Source of the DNA: Herpetospermum pedunculosum
Taxonomy: Eukaryota; Streptophyta; Magnoliopsida; Cucurbitales; Cucurbitaceae
Length of the DNA: 64,000 nt
Assembly: GCA_028017165.1 (NCBI GenBank)
Contig: CM051528.1
Coordinates: forward strand, 65,952,452 to 66,016,451
Direction of reading: 5' to 3'
Shown: positions 23,141 to 34,301 of the stretch, one piece after another
Numbering within the stretch: position 1 is the first letter of the stretch
Layout of the letters: every line of letters begins with the position of its first letter
Position numbers and translations under genes: made by a program
The notes under the pieces: generated by a model
Told to the model about the DNA's origin: nothing
Databases searched by the model: none
What the model saw: the letters and a program-made list of their open reading frames with translations, nothing else

Positions 23141-26100
23141 TTGGTGTTCTTGGAATGTGAGGGGGCTTACTGATCCTGCAAAGGGTCTTGCTGTTCGTTC
23201 CTTCCTTCAGTCTGCTCGTGTGGGCTTTTGTGGTTTGTTGGAGACGAAGGTTAAAGCTCATCAGTTTCAGTCAGTGCTTCGAAGGTTTGGTGGAGGTTGG
23301 CAGTGTGTTTGTAGTTATGGTGATTCCGGGTTGAGTCGTGTTTGGGTTATGTGGCGTACGTCTCGGTTCTCTTTTACCCCTTCGGTAATCGGGCCTCAGA
23401 TGATTTGGGGCACCCTGGTGGATCGTTCCTCCCAGATCTCTTTCCATGTCGCATGTGTTTATGCTCCTAACTCTGAAGTTGAGAGGAGGGTGGTGTGGAA
23501 TGATATTGTTACTATGTGTCAGTCCTGGTCCCTTCCTGGAGTGGTCATGGGTGACTTTAATGCCATTCGCGCTTCTACTGAGTGCTTTGGAGGTAACTTG
23601 GTCGAATCAGAAATGTCTGGTTTTGAAGATATGATATCTCGTGCAGATTTGGCGGAGCTTCCTGTGTCAGGTAGTTGGTACACGTGGACTCGAACTCCTC
23701 AGGGGTCGTCCGATATTATGAAGAGTCTAGACAGAGTTTTAGTTAATTCTAGTTGGTTGTCCTCTTTGCCTGTTTGTGAGGTTCGGGCTCATGGTTGGGG
23801 TATTTCAGATCATTGTCCGCTGGTGTTCAATGTTGTGAGTCATTCCCTTCGTCGGCCGTCCCCTTTCCGGTTCTTCAATCATTGGGCGGAGGACCCTCGT
23901 TTTTTAGACACTGTGGCTAGTAGTTGGGTTCAGTTTCCAGATATTTCTCCTTTGGCAGGTTTCATGAGGAATCTGAAGTCTCTTAAGCCCATTCTTCGTC
24001 AGGTTTTTGGTTGTTCGCTTTCGAGCCTTAGCCTGCAAGTGTCTATGGCCCGTGTTCGTATGGAAGAGGCTCAATTAGCATATGCCGAGGATCCGTTATC
24101 ACCTAGTCTCCAGGCCTTAGCCAGTAGCGCTTCTCAGGATTTTTGGGCTTTGACTCGGAAAGAAGAAGCCTCTCTCAGGCAGAAATCTAGGGTTCAATGG
24201 CTAGCCCTTGGTGATCGTAATTCTAATTTTTTCCATCGCAGTGTTAAATCTAGGATTCTTAGTAATGGTATCCAGTCTCTATCTGATGGAAGTGGTCGTA
24301 TCCTGACTTCTCAGTCTGATATTGCTAGGGAGGTGGTTGCCCATTTTCGCGGTATTTTTGGGTCCCAACCGATCGGCTACAGGGAGCTTACTGACCAGTT
24401 GTCTTCGATTGTGGATTTCCGCTGGTCTGAGGAGTGTTGTGTCGATCTTGTTAGGCCGGTCTCGAGCGAAGAGGTCAAGCGTGTGATTTTCGCGATGAGT
24501 AGCAGTAAGGCCCCTGGTCCCGATGGTTTCTCTGTTGGTTTTTTTAAAGCGGCCTGGAGCGTTATTGGCAATGATTTCTGTGATGCGGTGCGTCATTTTT
24601 TCTCTTCCTTTTTTCTTCCTCCTGGTGTGAATGCTACGGCTATCACGTTGATTAAGAAAAAAAGACGTTTCTATTGGTCCTGATGATTATAGGCCCATTT
24701 CGTGTTGCAATGTTGTTTATAAGTGCATCTCGAAGATCCTGGCGAGTCGCTTGAGTTCGTGGCTTCCTGATTTTATTGGCCCTAATCAGTCTGCATTTGT
24801 TAAAGGTCGGAGTATTGTGGATAATGTCCTCTTGTGCCAGGAGTTGGTTGGTGGGTACCACCTTAATAAGGGTCATCCTCGTTGTGTTATGAAGGTGGAT
24901 CTTCAGAAGGCCTACGACTCGGTCCATTGAGATTTTTTATTTGGTCTTCTGTTAGCCATCGGGACTCCCGTTCAGTCTGTTAGTTGGATTCGAGCTTGTA
25001 TCACGTCCCCCACGTTTTCCTTTCTTGTTAATGGTTCGTTGGAGGGGTTTTTCCCAAGTCGTCGTGGGCTTCGCCAGGGTGACCCTTTGTCTTCTTATCT
25101 ATTTGTGATGGCTATGGAGGTGTTCTCTCGACTATTGAATTCTCCTCCTGCAGATTTCCATTTTCATCATCGTTGTGAAAAGATTCGTCTTACTCATCTT
25201 TGCTTCGCTGATGACTTAATGATCTTTTGTAGGGGGGACTATTCCTCACTAGCCTTTGTCCATTCTGCCCTCCTCAGGTTTCAGGGGTTGTCTGGTCTCT
25301 GTGTGAACTCGTCTAAGAGTTCTATGTTTTGTGCCGGGGTTTCCTCGTTTGAGGCCTTAGGGTTGTCTGGGGTGATGGGTTTTTCCCTTGGCACTCTTCA
25401 TGTTCGTTATCTGGGCCTTCCTCTCGTTTCTGGTCGGCTGACTTATGCGGATTGCAAGCCCCTTCTGGAAAAGATCACTGCGCGGGTTCTAAGCTGGTCT
25501 GCGCGTGCTCTTTCTTATGCTGGTCGTTTGTTGCTTATCCGGTCTGTCTTGCAGAGCTTTCAGGTTTATTGGGCGAGTGTTTTTGTTTTGCCTCTTCGCG
25601 TAGCAGACGAGGTAGATCGTATCCTCCGGGCTTTTTTATGGAGAGGGAGCTCTTCTGGTAAGGGTGAAGCGAAGGTGGCTTGGAGGGACGTTTGTGTTTC
25701 TAGAAATGAGGGTGGCTTAGGCATCCGCCATATTCGTTCTTGGAATGTGGCAGCTGTCATGAAGCTTCTCTGGCTGCTTTTTACGCGCTCTGGATCGTTA
25801 TGGGTGGCCTGGGTTGATGCTTATATCCTTCGGGGTCGTCCCTTGTGGTCTGTTCCGGTTTTGGCCAGCTGGTCTTGGTGTACTCGGACCATTTTTCTTC
25901 TCCGTGAGCAGTTTCGTCCTCTTGTTCGGGTTGCCATTGGAGACGGGCGGCGAACCCATGTGTGGGCTGATTCTTGGCTTCCTGGTGGCCCCATTAATCA
26001 ACGGTTCGAGGAGGGTTTGGTTGATGCGGTTGGTAGTTCGGCTAGTGCCTTGGTGTCAGATTTCCTCCTCCCGGATGGATCTTGGCAGTGGCCCTGCGTG

Positions 26101-26649
26101 ACTTGGGAGATGGAGGATCTGTTTCCCATGGTTCAGGCTACTGTCCCCAATTTGCTTCAGCATGATCAAGTTATCTGGGACCCGGGTAGATCCGATGTCT
26201 TCTCGGTGGCTAATGCTTGGGAGGTCTTGCGTCCTCGCCGTGATTGTGTTAGATGGGCTAGTTTGCTGTGGTTTGATGGTAACATCCCCCGTCACGCCTT
26301 CGTTGCATGGTTGGCGATTCGTGACCGGTTATTTACGAGGGCCCGCCTCCATAGTTGGGATCCTTTAATTCCGTCAGGGTGTGTGTTTTGTTCAGCTGCT
26401 TTAGAGACGCGAGATCATCTTTTCTTCGAGTGTCCGTTTAGTTCTCATGTGTGGTCTGGTATGCTTTGTTGGGGTCGGTCCACTCATCGTATTGCTATAT
26501 GGTCTACTGAGTTATCTTGGATTTGTAGTATGGGGCGGGGTGACCGTCGTAGGCGTCATGTTTGGAGGCTTGCTTGGTGTGCAACCATTTATCATGTTTG
26601 GAGAGAGCGAAATTCCCGGGTTCACGGGGGTAGGAATCGTTCTCCCTAG
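23133..26649 (+). pseudogene. LINE ORF2: endonuclease-reverse transcriptase, broken twice
   Basis: The ATG at 23133 overlaps the ORF1 stop by 8 bp, a layout that suggests coupled reinitiation. The APE-type endonuclease is at the N-terminus (WNVRGL, LLETKV, GDFNAI, SDHCPLVF). The reverse transcriptase follows, with PDDYRPIS, QSAFVKGR, KVDLQKAYDS, RGLRQGDPLS and FADDLMIF. A zf-RVT domain closes it (SGCVFCSAALETRDHLFFEC). Two lesions inactivate it. An A7 run at 24657-24663 shifts the frame, so the first frame stops at 24681. A TGA at 24928, right after the KAYDSVH motif where Trp is usual, interrupts the second frame. The rest is open to TAG at 26647. Such an element could only move using proteins supplied by a sister copy. 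Confidence 0.9.
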
Positions 26650-26860
26650 TCTGTTCTTATTAGTGCCCAGGCTGACTTGTCTTATAGGTGTGCCTCGTGG
26701 TTAGGTGCTTTGATGTCTCCTATGTCTATTAGTGCTCCTCCGTGGGACTTGTTTCCTTGAGTTTTTTCTGTTTCTTCGTTCTGCGTTGTTGAGTGCCTTG
26801 GCCCCGGGCTGTGGGCCCCCCTCGCTTGCTTTTCGTAATATATATTACCTTGCAAAAAAA

Positions 26861-26875
26861 AAGATGAATATCCAA
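26861..26875. repeat. Right target-site duplication of the LINE
   Basis: This is an exact copy of 21054-21068. Its first two A bases merge with the element's A tail, so the boundary is uncertain by two bases. Confidence 0.9.
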
Positions 26876-27124
26876 TAAATATCATATAAATTAACAATAA
26901 GTTAACCAACAAAACACTCGAAATCTAATTAAAAAAATGTTCGAAGTCAGCCAAAATAAATAAATAAATAAAAAATGAATAATAATTATATATATATATA
27001 GGGCGTTATTCTAAATTGACATCCCTTACAATTTTTCATATATATATATATATATATAGCTATGTCCATTTCTGCAGCCATAAAATCAAACAATTTTTAA
27101 AAACCAAAGACCCACCTAATTTGT

Positions 27125-27888
27125 AATTTTAATAATTTTGTAATCGTTAAAATTTTTTATAAAAATATTGTAGGTTTGAAATTATTTTTAAAAATGATGT
27201 GTTTTATAGGGAGGTCGTCTTTTCAAAAGACAACCTCTACACGCGAGCAAATGTCGTTCTTCGGCATCCATGTTCATTTCAATAAAAAAAAAATTGATAT
27301 CTTTTTATCCAAATATTCAAAAATTTCGAAAAAGTTATGGTTGAAAAACTAACATAAAGAGATTTTTGGAGTTGTGTATCAAAAGATAAAGATCGTCGAA
27401 GTTTAGCTACAATTTTGAAGTTTTCAGCCATATCTTCAGTTCTGAGTTTAGTGAAGTTTTCAGAGAACTTCAACGATCTCTATCTTTTGATACACAATTC
27501 CGAAAATAGTGAAACCAGTTATTAAATTGAAACTCTCTGTGTTAGCTTTCCAATCGTACCCTTTTCGAAATTTTTGAATATCTGATAAAAAAATATCAAT
27601 TTTTGAATGCACTCCTCAAAAGAAAGAACTAAAGTCCAATTTTGATGATCTTTATCTTTTGATACAAAACTCAACCATGTATCAAATTGAAGCTCCTCTA
27701 TTAGCTTTTGAATTTTTTGAATATTTGGTTAAAAAATATCAACAAAGGTATAGATGCACAAGAAGAAAGACTATCTTTCCACGTGGAACAATTTGCTCCC
27801 GTTTTAAAACAACATTATTTTTAAAAATACTTTCAAATCTGCAATATTTTTATAATTTTTTTTTTAAAATTACAATATTATAAAAAAA
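27125..27888. repeat. Long foldback/TIR repeat, family F copy 1
   Basis: The outer ends ('aaaaatattgtaggtttgaa' near 27164 and the complement of 'tttcaaatctgcaatatttt' near 27832) are inverted repeats. Inside, 'tcaaaagataaagatcgtcg' pairs with 'acgatctctatcttttga'. Short frames here are by-products of the symmetry. A second, shorter copy is at about 55385-55912. Confidence 0.6.
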
Positions 27889-27923
27889 AAAGACAGCGAA
27901 TTTTACCAACTAAGAAAAAATAA

Positions 27924-28253
27924 GGGAAATTGTAACAGATGTCAATTTAGAATAACATAATTAAAAATATAGCATGTTTTTAAAAATTTTGCGGATATAG
28001 CAATTTCTATCGCTGATATCTTATGGCTGATAGAAGTCTATCGCTGATCATCTCAACTTTTTATAGATTTTTGTTAGTGATAATAGTCTATCAGTGATAA
28101 TAGTCTATCACTGATAGACATAGAAGTCTATCAGTGATATGATAAAGTCTATCAGTGATAAAAATAAATTTTTTTGCCATATTTGTAAAATATTTTAAAG
28201 TTTGCTAAATTTGCAATTAGTTTGGGCCTGATTGTTATTTGTGCAACCAGCCC
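27924..28253 (+). repeat. TCTATCAGTGATAG-family repeat, copy 4 (well preserved)
   Basis: It runs from 'ggaaattgtaacagatgtc' to 'ttatttgtgcaaccagccc'. The middle has four or more copies of the palindrome 'tctatcagtgatag', partly in tandem. This copy shows the family ends best. A detached end piece lies at about 27009-27038. Confidence 0.7.
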
Positions 28254-28486
28254 AAAAAAGAATACATAAATACCATACGTAGAGAAGCAATCTAGTCCAT
28301 TATGAACAACCTCCCACACTCGCACCAAAAAAAACCAACTCATTAAATAGTAATTATTCCACTCATTTAAGTTTAGTTCCAAAATTGACACAACTAAAAA
28401 AAATCTCATGCTGAAAAAATAAAATTTGGCCCAAAGTAATTTTAAGTACAATTTCCATATGCAATGCAAGACCGTGTATTTCATAC

Positions 28487-28489
<3 letters not shown>

Positions 28490-28543
<54 letters not shown>
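28490..28543. repeat. 54-bp poly(A) run between short direct repeats
   Basis: An uninterrupted A54 is preceded by 'accgtgtatttcat' and followed by 'accgtatttcat', so the flank is nearly duplicated. It may be the tail of a fully 5'-truncated retroposon, or an expanded homopolymer. Assembly slippage is also possible. Confidence 0.7.
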
Positions 28544-28545
<2 letters not shown>

Positions 28546-28681
28546 GTATTTCATGTTTAACATATTAAAAGTAATCGCTTTAAATTTAGATTTTTCTAAA
28601 TGTTTGATTTAAGTTTGCTAACACTTTTTTAATATAATTGTTGGAGTTGCACAAGAATCTGTAATAGAGTTGTGAGAGTAA

Positions 28682-29474
28682 TGTTGGGAGTGCGAAGAGT
28701 CCGACCAAAGTCCCACATCGGTTAGAAGAGGGAAAAATCATGGGTATATAAGAAAGGACAACATTCTCTATGGGTATGATTCTCTATTGGTATGAGGCCT
28801 TTTGGGTGACCAAAAATAAAATCATGCGCTTGTCTAGGAGTGAAGATTCAATTTTCCTTATCTTCTAGGGGTGAAGAATGCACGAGTCTTTCGTCTAGGA
28901 GTGAAGAATGCAATGCACAAGTCTTTCGTCTAGGAGTGAAGAATGCACGAGTCTTTCGAGGTCGGCTGGCCTTGGCCTTCTCATGATGATGAAGGGATTA
29001 AGAATGCACGAGTCTTTCGTCTAGGAGTGAAGAATGCACGAGTCTTTCGAGGTCGGCTGGCCTTCTCATGATGATGAAGGGATTAAGAATGCACGAGTCT
29101 TTCGTCTAGGAGTGAAGAATGCACGAGTCTTTCGAGGTCGGCTGACCTTCTCATGATGATGAAGGGATTGTCGCACACCTTTGGCGGTGACAACCACATG
29201 ATTCTGGCCTTCTCATGATGATGAAGGGATTGCCGCACACCTTTAGCGGTGACAACCACATGATATTGTCTAAACGCAGCCTTAGATGTGAGATTTGGTA
29301 ACCTCCGATTTAGGAGATCATAGTGTGACTTCAAGCGCGATGATTGTCTAAAGCAGCCTTAGATGTGAGATTTGGTAACCTCCGACGATTTAGGAGATCA
29401 GAGTGTGACTTCAAGTTCAGGGGTCGATGTCATGCTGACCTCACCAACCTCATAAGAGTTGAGCTAACCCAACA
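28682..29474 (+). mobile_element. LTR-like/TRIM-like element with snRNA-type USE and TATA and internal tandem blocks
   Basis: The ends are TGTTGGG (28682) and CCCAACA (29468-29474), the usual TG..CA inverted tips of an LTR. Near the left end, GTCCCACATCG (28710-28720) equals the plant snRNA upstream sequence element, and TATATA follows 24 bp later (28745-28750). The body is a mosaic of tandem blocks. An 85-91 bp block ('gtctaggagtgaagaatgc') occurs about three times (28.87-29.17 kb), a block of about 61 bp ('gatgatgaagggattg') twice, and a block of about 75 bp ('cagccttagatgtgagattt') twice. No protein is encoded. I found no matching 5-bp target duplication. Confidence 0.55.
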
Positions 29475-29485
29475 ATAGCTCAACA

Positions 29486-30233
29486 AATAGTAATGGATTG
29501 CATTTTATAATAATTAAACTCATATTAAAATAAAATAAAAATCGTAGGCAAATATATTACATTATCCAGTACACTGTTCCATTTATTTAATATTTGAATT
29601 TGAAAAATAGAAAAGCTACTAGAATCAGAATATTTAATTAAGGTGATCTAATTTTTTTTTTGGACGGAAAAGGTGATCTAATTGAACAGACCAAATCAAC
29701 GCAAAAATAATTAAAAGATTTGCCAACCAAAAACAAAATATATTATATACTCAACCGAATGATTAAATCCCTAATTAAAAAAAAAGATTATATTTTCTCC
29801 CGCCCCCTACGCCGATTTTACACATTTATGGTTATTCCTTCACCACATATAACCGTCACATCTCACATAAGAATAATAATTTAATAATCTAATAATTATT
29901 ATGCTCCACGAGTTTTAAAATAAAATCTAATTATTTTTGTATTAAAAAATAATGATAAAATTAAGTGTGATTATGTTGTTGATATTTTTTGTATTGAAAA
30001 AAAAGGTTGTTGATATTGTCCCATTAATTTTATAAATTATTATCCGTGCATATCACATGCCCGAATGCATTTCTGGCCACAAATAAATAAATAATAAAAA
30101 AAAAGTTTTTATTATTTTAATAAATAAATAAACAAATAGTCTACGTGCATTGCACCGGCCGGAAAGAACAGATTTTAGCACATTGACACCTGTCAAGGAC
30201 TTGTTTAGTACGGTGCTAAAAATATCTTTTTTT

Positions 30234-30265
<32 letters not shown>

Positions 30266-30309
30266 CATTTTCAAAAAATGAAAAATAATTAAATATATAT
30301 TTTTTTTTT
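29486..30309. other. Gene-free DNA
   Basis: AT-rich sequence with an interrupted T run at 30230-30265. A short minus-strand lysine-rich frame there is only the translation of that run. Confidence 0.55.
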
Positions 30310-30624
30310 AGGATAGATGTCAATTTAGAATAAGATAATTAAAAATATATCATGTTTTTAAAAATTTTGCGGAAATTTCTAAAATATATCATGTTTTTAA
30401 AAATTTTGCGGATATGAAAATTTATATCGCTGATATCTTACGCTGAGATCACCTAAGCTTTTTATAGATTTTTGTCAGTGATAATAGTCTATCACTGATA
30501 AAAGTCATATGATAAAGTCTATCCGATAGAAACGAATATTTTTGCCATATTTGCAAAACATTTTAAAGTTTGCTAAATTTGCAATTAGTTCTGGCCTGAT
30601 TGCTATTTGTGCCATCAACCCTAT
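30310..30624 (+). repeat. TCTATCAGTGATAG-family repeat, copy 5
   Basis: It runs from 'ggatagatgtcaatttag' to 'tgctatttgtgccatcaaccc'. It has an internal duplication of 'atcatgtttttaaaaatttt'. Confidence 0.6.
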
Positions 30625-30924
30625 TTTTTTTTTATAAAAATAATAATAATTAAATATATAAGTAGTGTCACACATCAAATATAATTATTACCTAGAAGTT
30701 TTAAATCGATATGAACTGAGTGGCTAAAGTGAGCATGACTCCGCCATATGTATGTGTTGACGACCACGAACTTTATGGTTCGAATTCTCCATCCCAATGT
30801 ACTAAAAAAATATGAACTCAGTCATAATTGACATTTAATATTAATATTTTTTTAAATTAAAAATTTAAATTTACCTTATATTTGTTATACTAAAAAAACA
30901 AAAAAAAAAAAACAGAAATTTCCG

Positions 30925-31380
30925 GTGAAATTGTAGCGGATATCAATTTAGACTAAAATAATTAAAGATATAGCGACTTTTTAAAAGTTTTGCAAATATG
31001 GCAAATTTCTAAAATGAATTTTTTATTTATTTTCGTATTATCCTTAATAAATAAATAAGAATAATTAAAAAAATGGGTTATGTCCAGATCGACTATGCAT
31101 TGATTAGGGTTTAAGGTTTAGGATTTTAGGTTTAGAGTTTGACGTTTTTCGGCGTTCACTATGCATTAAAGTGTCCTGTTAGGGTTTAGGATTCAATGTT
31201 TAGGGTTTGAGGTTTGTAGTTTTGGGTTTAGGAATTTTAATCACTCATTTTGAGATTTTTGGGCTTTTTGATCTTGTACATGGATCTTTTTTTTTTTTTT
31301 TTTTTTTTGCTATATTTACAAAATGTTTTACAATTTGCTATACTTGGAAATAGTTTGGGCCTGATTGCATAAGTGCATTT
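30925..31380 (+). repeat. TCTATCAGTGATAG-family repeat, copy 6, interrupted
   Basis: The left end 'gtgaaattgtagcggatatc' and the right end 'gtttgggcctgattgcataa' are present. The usual middle is replaced by about 290 bp that include telomere-like repeats (31104-31233). Confidence 0.5.
31104..31233. repeat. Degenerate telomere-like (TTTAGGG) repeats
   Basis: Many units of tagggttt, taaggttt, taggatttt and similar fill this segment in one orientation. It is an interstitial telomere-like tract, too diverged to be a recent telomere capture. Confidence 0.6.
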
Positions 31381-31395
31381 TAAAATTTGATGTTA

Positions 31396-31427
<32 letters not shown>

Positions 31428-31574
31428 CTTAGAATGAACAAGAAAGGAGAAGTCGTCTTATAAGATTTTATAATTTTTCAATAATTTATCGTCACTAATT
31501 TTTAGAACTAAATATTATATACATACAAAGTTATGGAATGTAAGATATCGAAAAAATAAATATAAATTACTTTA

Positions 31575-31815
31575 GTGAAATTGTAACAAATGTCAATTTA
31601 GAGTCAAATAATGAAAAATATAGCACTCTTTTAAATTTTTTGCGGATATGACAATTTCTATCCCTAATAGCATGATCTCAAGTTTAGATAGTAGTTTATA
31701 GTCATATATGAACAATAGAAATGATAGCCACTAATTTTTTTGCCATATTTACAAAAAAATGTTTTAAATTTTGTTAAATTTATAATTATTTTGAGTTTGA
31801 TTGCACAACCAGCCT
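31575..31815 (+). repeat. TCTATCAGTGATAG-family repeat, copy 7
   Basis: It runs from 'gtgaaattgtaacaaatgtc' to 'tgattgcacaaccagcct'. The interior is shortened. Confidence 0.6.
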
Positions 31816-32134
31816 ATTATCAATTAAAATTATAAATTAAGGGTCTAAATTATTAATTTGACTTTTTGAATTATTTGAAAAAAAAATATCTTTGAAAAAA
31901 AAATATAAAAATCTTTGAGAAAATGTAAACATTATTTTCAATTATTTTCATATTTCAGCCATTTAATTAAAATATTAATAAACTCGTCAAATATAAATTT
32001 CAGATATCAATTATAGCTAAATTATGTCTATATTGACTTTTGAATTCGCTTGAATTGAGTTCATATAAAAATGAAAACACATTAAACAAATTTCATGTTG
32101 TCCAACTAAATATATATATCGAGGGAAAAAAAAA

Positions 32135-32465
32135 ACGTACAAGCCACGTGTAAAGACGTGGTTGGCTGGGATTGGGAGATAGATTATTGACCAGTGCTTA
32201 GTAGGATATCGTTAGACCATCAACTTGGCAATTAATCTACGTGGCAAAGATTGCGCGTTCGTGGATAAGACACGTCCAAACTGCCCGACAAATTCTCATC
32301 GGATTAGAACTCACAACCAAATCCCTTCCACGTCACACCCCAAACACATGGTCAAACTCCTTCCACTCTTCATTTTAATTTTTAATCTCCTAATTGAAAA
32401 TTACTTACCTTATATATTTGTTGTCCAACTACTTACTCCTTATAATCAACACCATTATTCATAAC
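32135..32465 (+). promoter_or_regulatory. Promoter-like region with clustered ACGT elements but no gene
   Basis: Within about 200 bp are GCCACGTGTA (32144), GACGTGG (32155), CTACGTGGC (near 32238), ACACGTCC (near 32269) and CCACGTCA (near 32328). These match ABRE/G-box cores. A TATA-like TTATATATTT follows at about 32410, and then a C/A-rich leader-like stretch. Where a coding region should begin, an old LINE fragment starts (about 32.5 kb). This looks like a promoter separated from its gene, but it could be coincidence. Confidence 0.4.
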
Positions 32466-32479
32466 ACTTTTAAATCTTT

Positions 32480-32907
32480 AGGAAAGTAACCATTTAGGCA
32501 TATCTCTCACTTATTCTTTGTGAATGACTCGTGGAAGTGTCTATCTCTCACTTATTCTACTTATTCTTTGCGGAGAATCGTCTCTTATTCTTTCGGACAA
32601 CGACGAAAGACTCTCACAGTGCAAAATTCTGAGGCGATACAAACAACCTCAGGCCAAACAGTAAATTTTGATAAATCTGTCATTTCTTTCTGTCGGAGTA
32701 CAGTTTCAGAGAGTACAGTTCCAGAGAGGTGGGACTGTGTTAGCCAGATCCTTCAGGTGGGGCAGATTCCCTTCCATCACTAGTTCTTGGAGTTTCCCTC
32801 TTTTATGCCTTGTAACCGATTGTGGTGCCAGCTTCAAGGCTGGAAAGAGAAACTTTTTTCTGTGCGGGTAGAGAGGTTCTCTTGAAGTCAGTTATTCAGG
32901 TTATCCC
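32480..32907 (+). pseudogene. Reverse transcriptase fragment of an old LINE, 5' part
   Basis: Degraded frames carry recognisable RT text: a decayed FADD-box region near 32565 (FAEN instead of FADD), SGQTVNFDKSVISF (near 32645-32690) and, in another frame, a GREVLLKSVIQVIP-like segment (32865-32907). Several stops and shifts break it. The text continues after the LTR inserted at 32908-34301. Nothing upstream of the RT palm region remains, so the LINE is 5'-truncated. Confidence 0.75.
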
Positions 32908-34301
32908 TGATGAAGTTAGAGTGCCAATGATCCGACTCACTTCTGCTAATTCAAATTCGTTTTTTGGAAAAATGATGGACATATTTAAATATGAGATCAG
33001 TCTAAAACATGAATAAGGATTCATGTGTGATGATTCGGTTTAAGAAATCGGGATTAGCCTTATAATTTAATTAATATTTGATATTGAATTAAATAATAAT
33101 ATTAACTAATTAAAAAGTTTAATTAATTAAAATTGATTTTGTTTATTAAAATTAATTATGAATTAATTTTAAAATGACAAAATATTAGGGATTATCCAAG
33201 TTGAGTGAGTTTATCCAAGTTGCGAAGTGGATTGTGAATCACCAACCACATGCATAAACTCATTAATTGTGAAACACTTGGTTGAAGACTAATCCATCCA
33301 ATTTGAGGTGTCATGCTAAGCAACATTCGTTAACCCCTGGAGACTCCACTAAAGTCCAAGGGTTGCACTCTCCTCACCATATATATATTTCTGTCCTCTT
33401 CATATAATCATCATCAGTAAGTCGATCTTTCACAGGTCGTTCGTAATTACAACTGGGTCAAAATTACCGTTTTACCCCCGTAATTACATCTTGTTCCTTA
33501 AGTCCCACTGATCCTCTAATGAACTATTAGTTTGTGGTCCAACCACCAAACCGAATGATATGTGATCTAATCACTGTACCGAGTCCCTCTCGGGACAATG
33601 AAATGGTGAGATCCCTAGTTCAAGACCCGAAGTCAACACTTAAGGGAACAACCTCTTTACTAATCCCTCAAGGCGGGTAGGAGTGAATTCCATCTCGCAG
33701 GACTATGTTCCCAGCTCTCTACTCGGTATTATCCCCAAAGTGGAAGGTATATTGAGTTGGCGAACTCGGGCCACTCTCACCCATACAAATCAAAGGATAA
33801 TCCCGAATAAACAGGAGTTCATAATGTGCTCAGGATTTAGATCGAGTTACCTAGGTCATCATATGAAAAAGTCGGTCTTTACAATAAACGAAGTTATAAA
33901 GAAAGAACGACTTGTTTCGCGGTTCAGTCTTATGCAAACTCATTGCACAGGACGCCCACACTCACATGTCTCCACATGAACGATTTCGGATCACATCATT
34001 TGTACTATGCAAAGCGGGCCGCGTCCAATAGTGTCCCCAAGATAAGGTACCCAGCCTTATCCCTATACTATAGACCGTTTTGGCTATTACTTGAACTTGA
34101 TCCACAATCATGTCACACATGAAGTTCAAGTATACAACCTATAGCCATGGGTTCTTTGTTTATTGGAGTTAGGTTAAAAGTAAACACAATTCACTTTATT
34201 CAATAACAACTTTATTGAATAAATCTCAATAACAACTTTATTGCAAAATAGAATATACATTCAGTTTACAAACCACGAGTTTTAAGACATAAAACCCAAC
34301 A
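32908..34301. mobile_element. Solo LTR (Ty1/copia-like, long) inserted in the old LINE
   Basis: It is 1394 bp, begins TGATGAAG and ends CCCAACA. The flanking 5-mers are ATCCC (32903-32907) and ATCTC (34302-34306), one mismatch apart. The LINE reading resumes immediately on the right (MNCFRLPKGLL). No gag/pol lies inside, so it is a solo LTR left by recombination. Small open frames within it are chance. The copia assignment is from memory of similar long LTRs in related genomes. Orientation is unresolved. Confidence 0.65.

Larger units (their letters stand above)
21069..26860 (+). mobile_element. Near-complete L1-type LINE retrotransposon
   Basis: The element is about 5.8 kb. It has a 5' untranslated region, ORF1 (gag-like, DUF4283 plus zinc knuckle), ORF2 (endonuclease, reverse transcriptase, zf-RVT), a 3'UTR and a short A tail (26854 on). 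Perfect 15-bp target duplications bound it. It is much more GC-rich than its surroundings. The matching duplications and only two disabling lesions in ORF2 point to a fairly recent insertion. There is no RNase H domain after the RT, which separates it from the second LINE at 32.5-36 kb. Confidence 0.93.

Noticed and set aside
33683..33979. 98-codon frame
   Set aside because: It lies within the solo LTR at 32908-34301 and has no protein resemblance.
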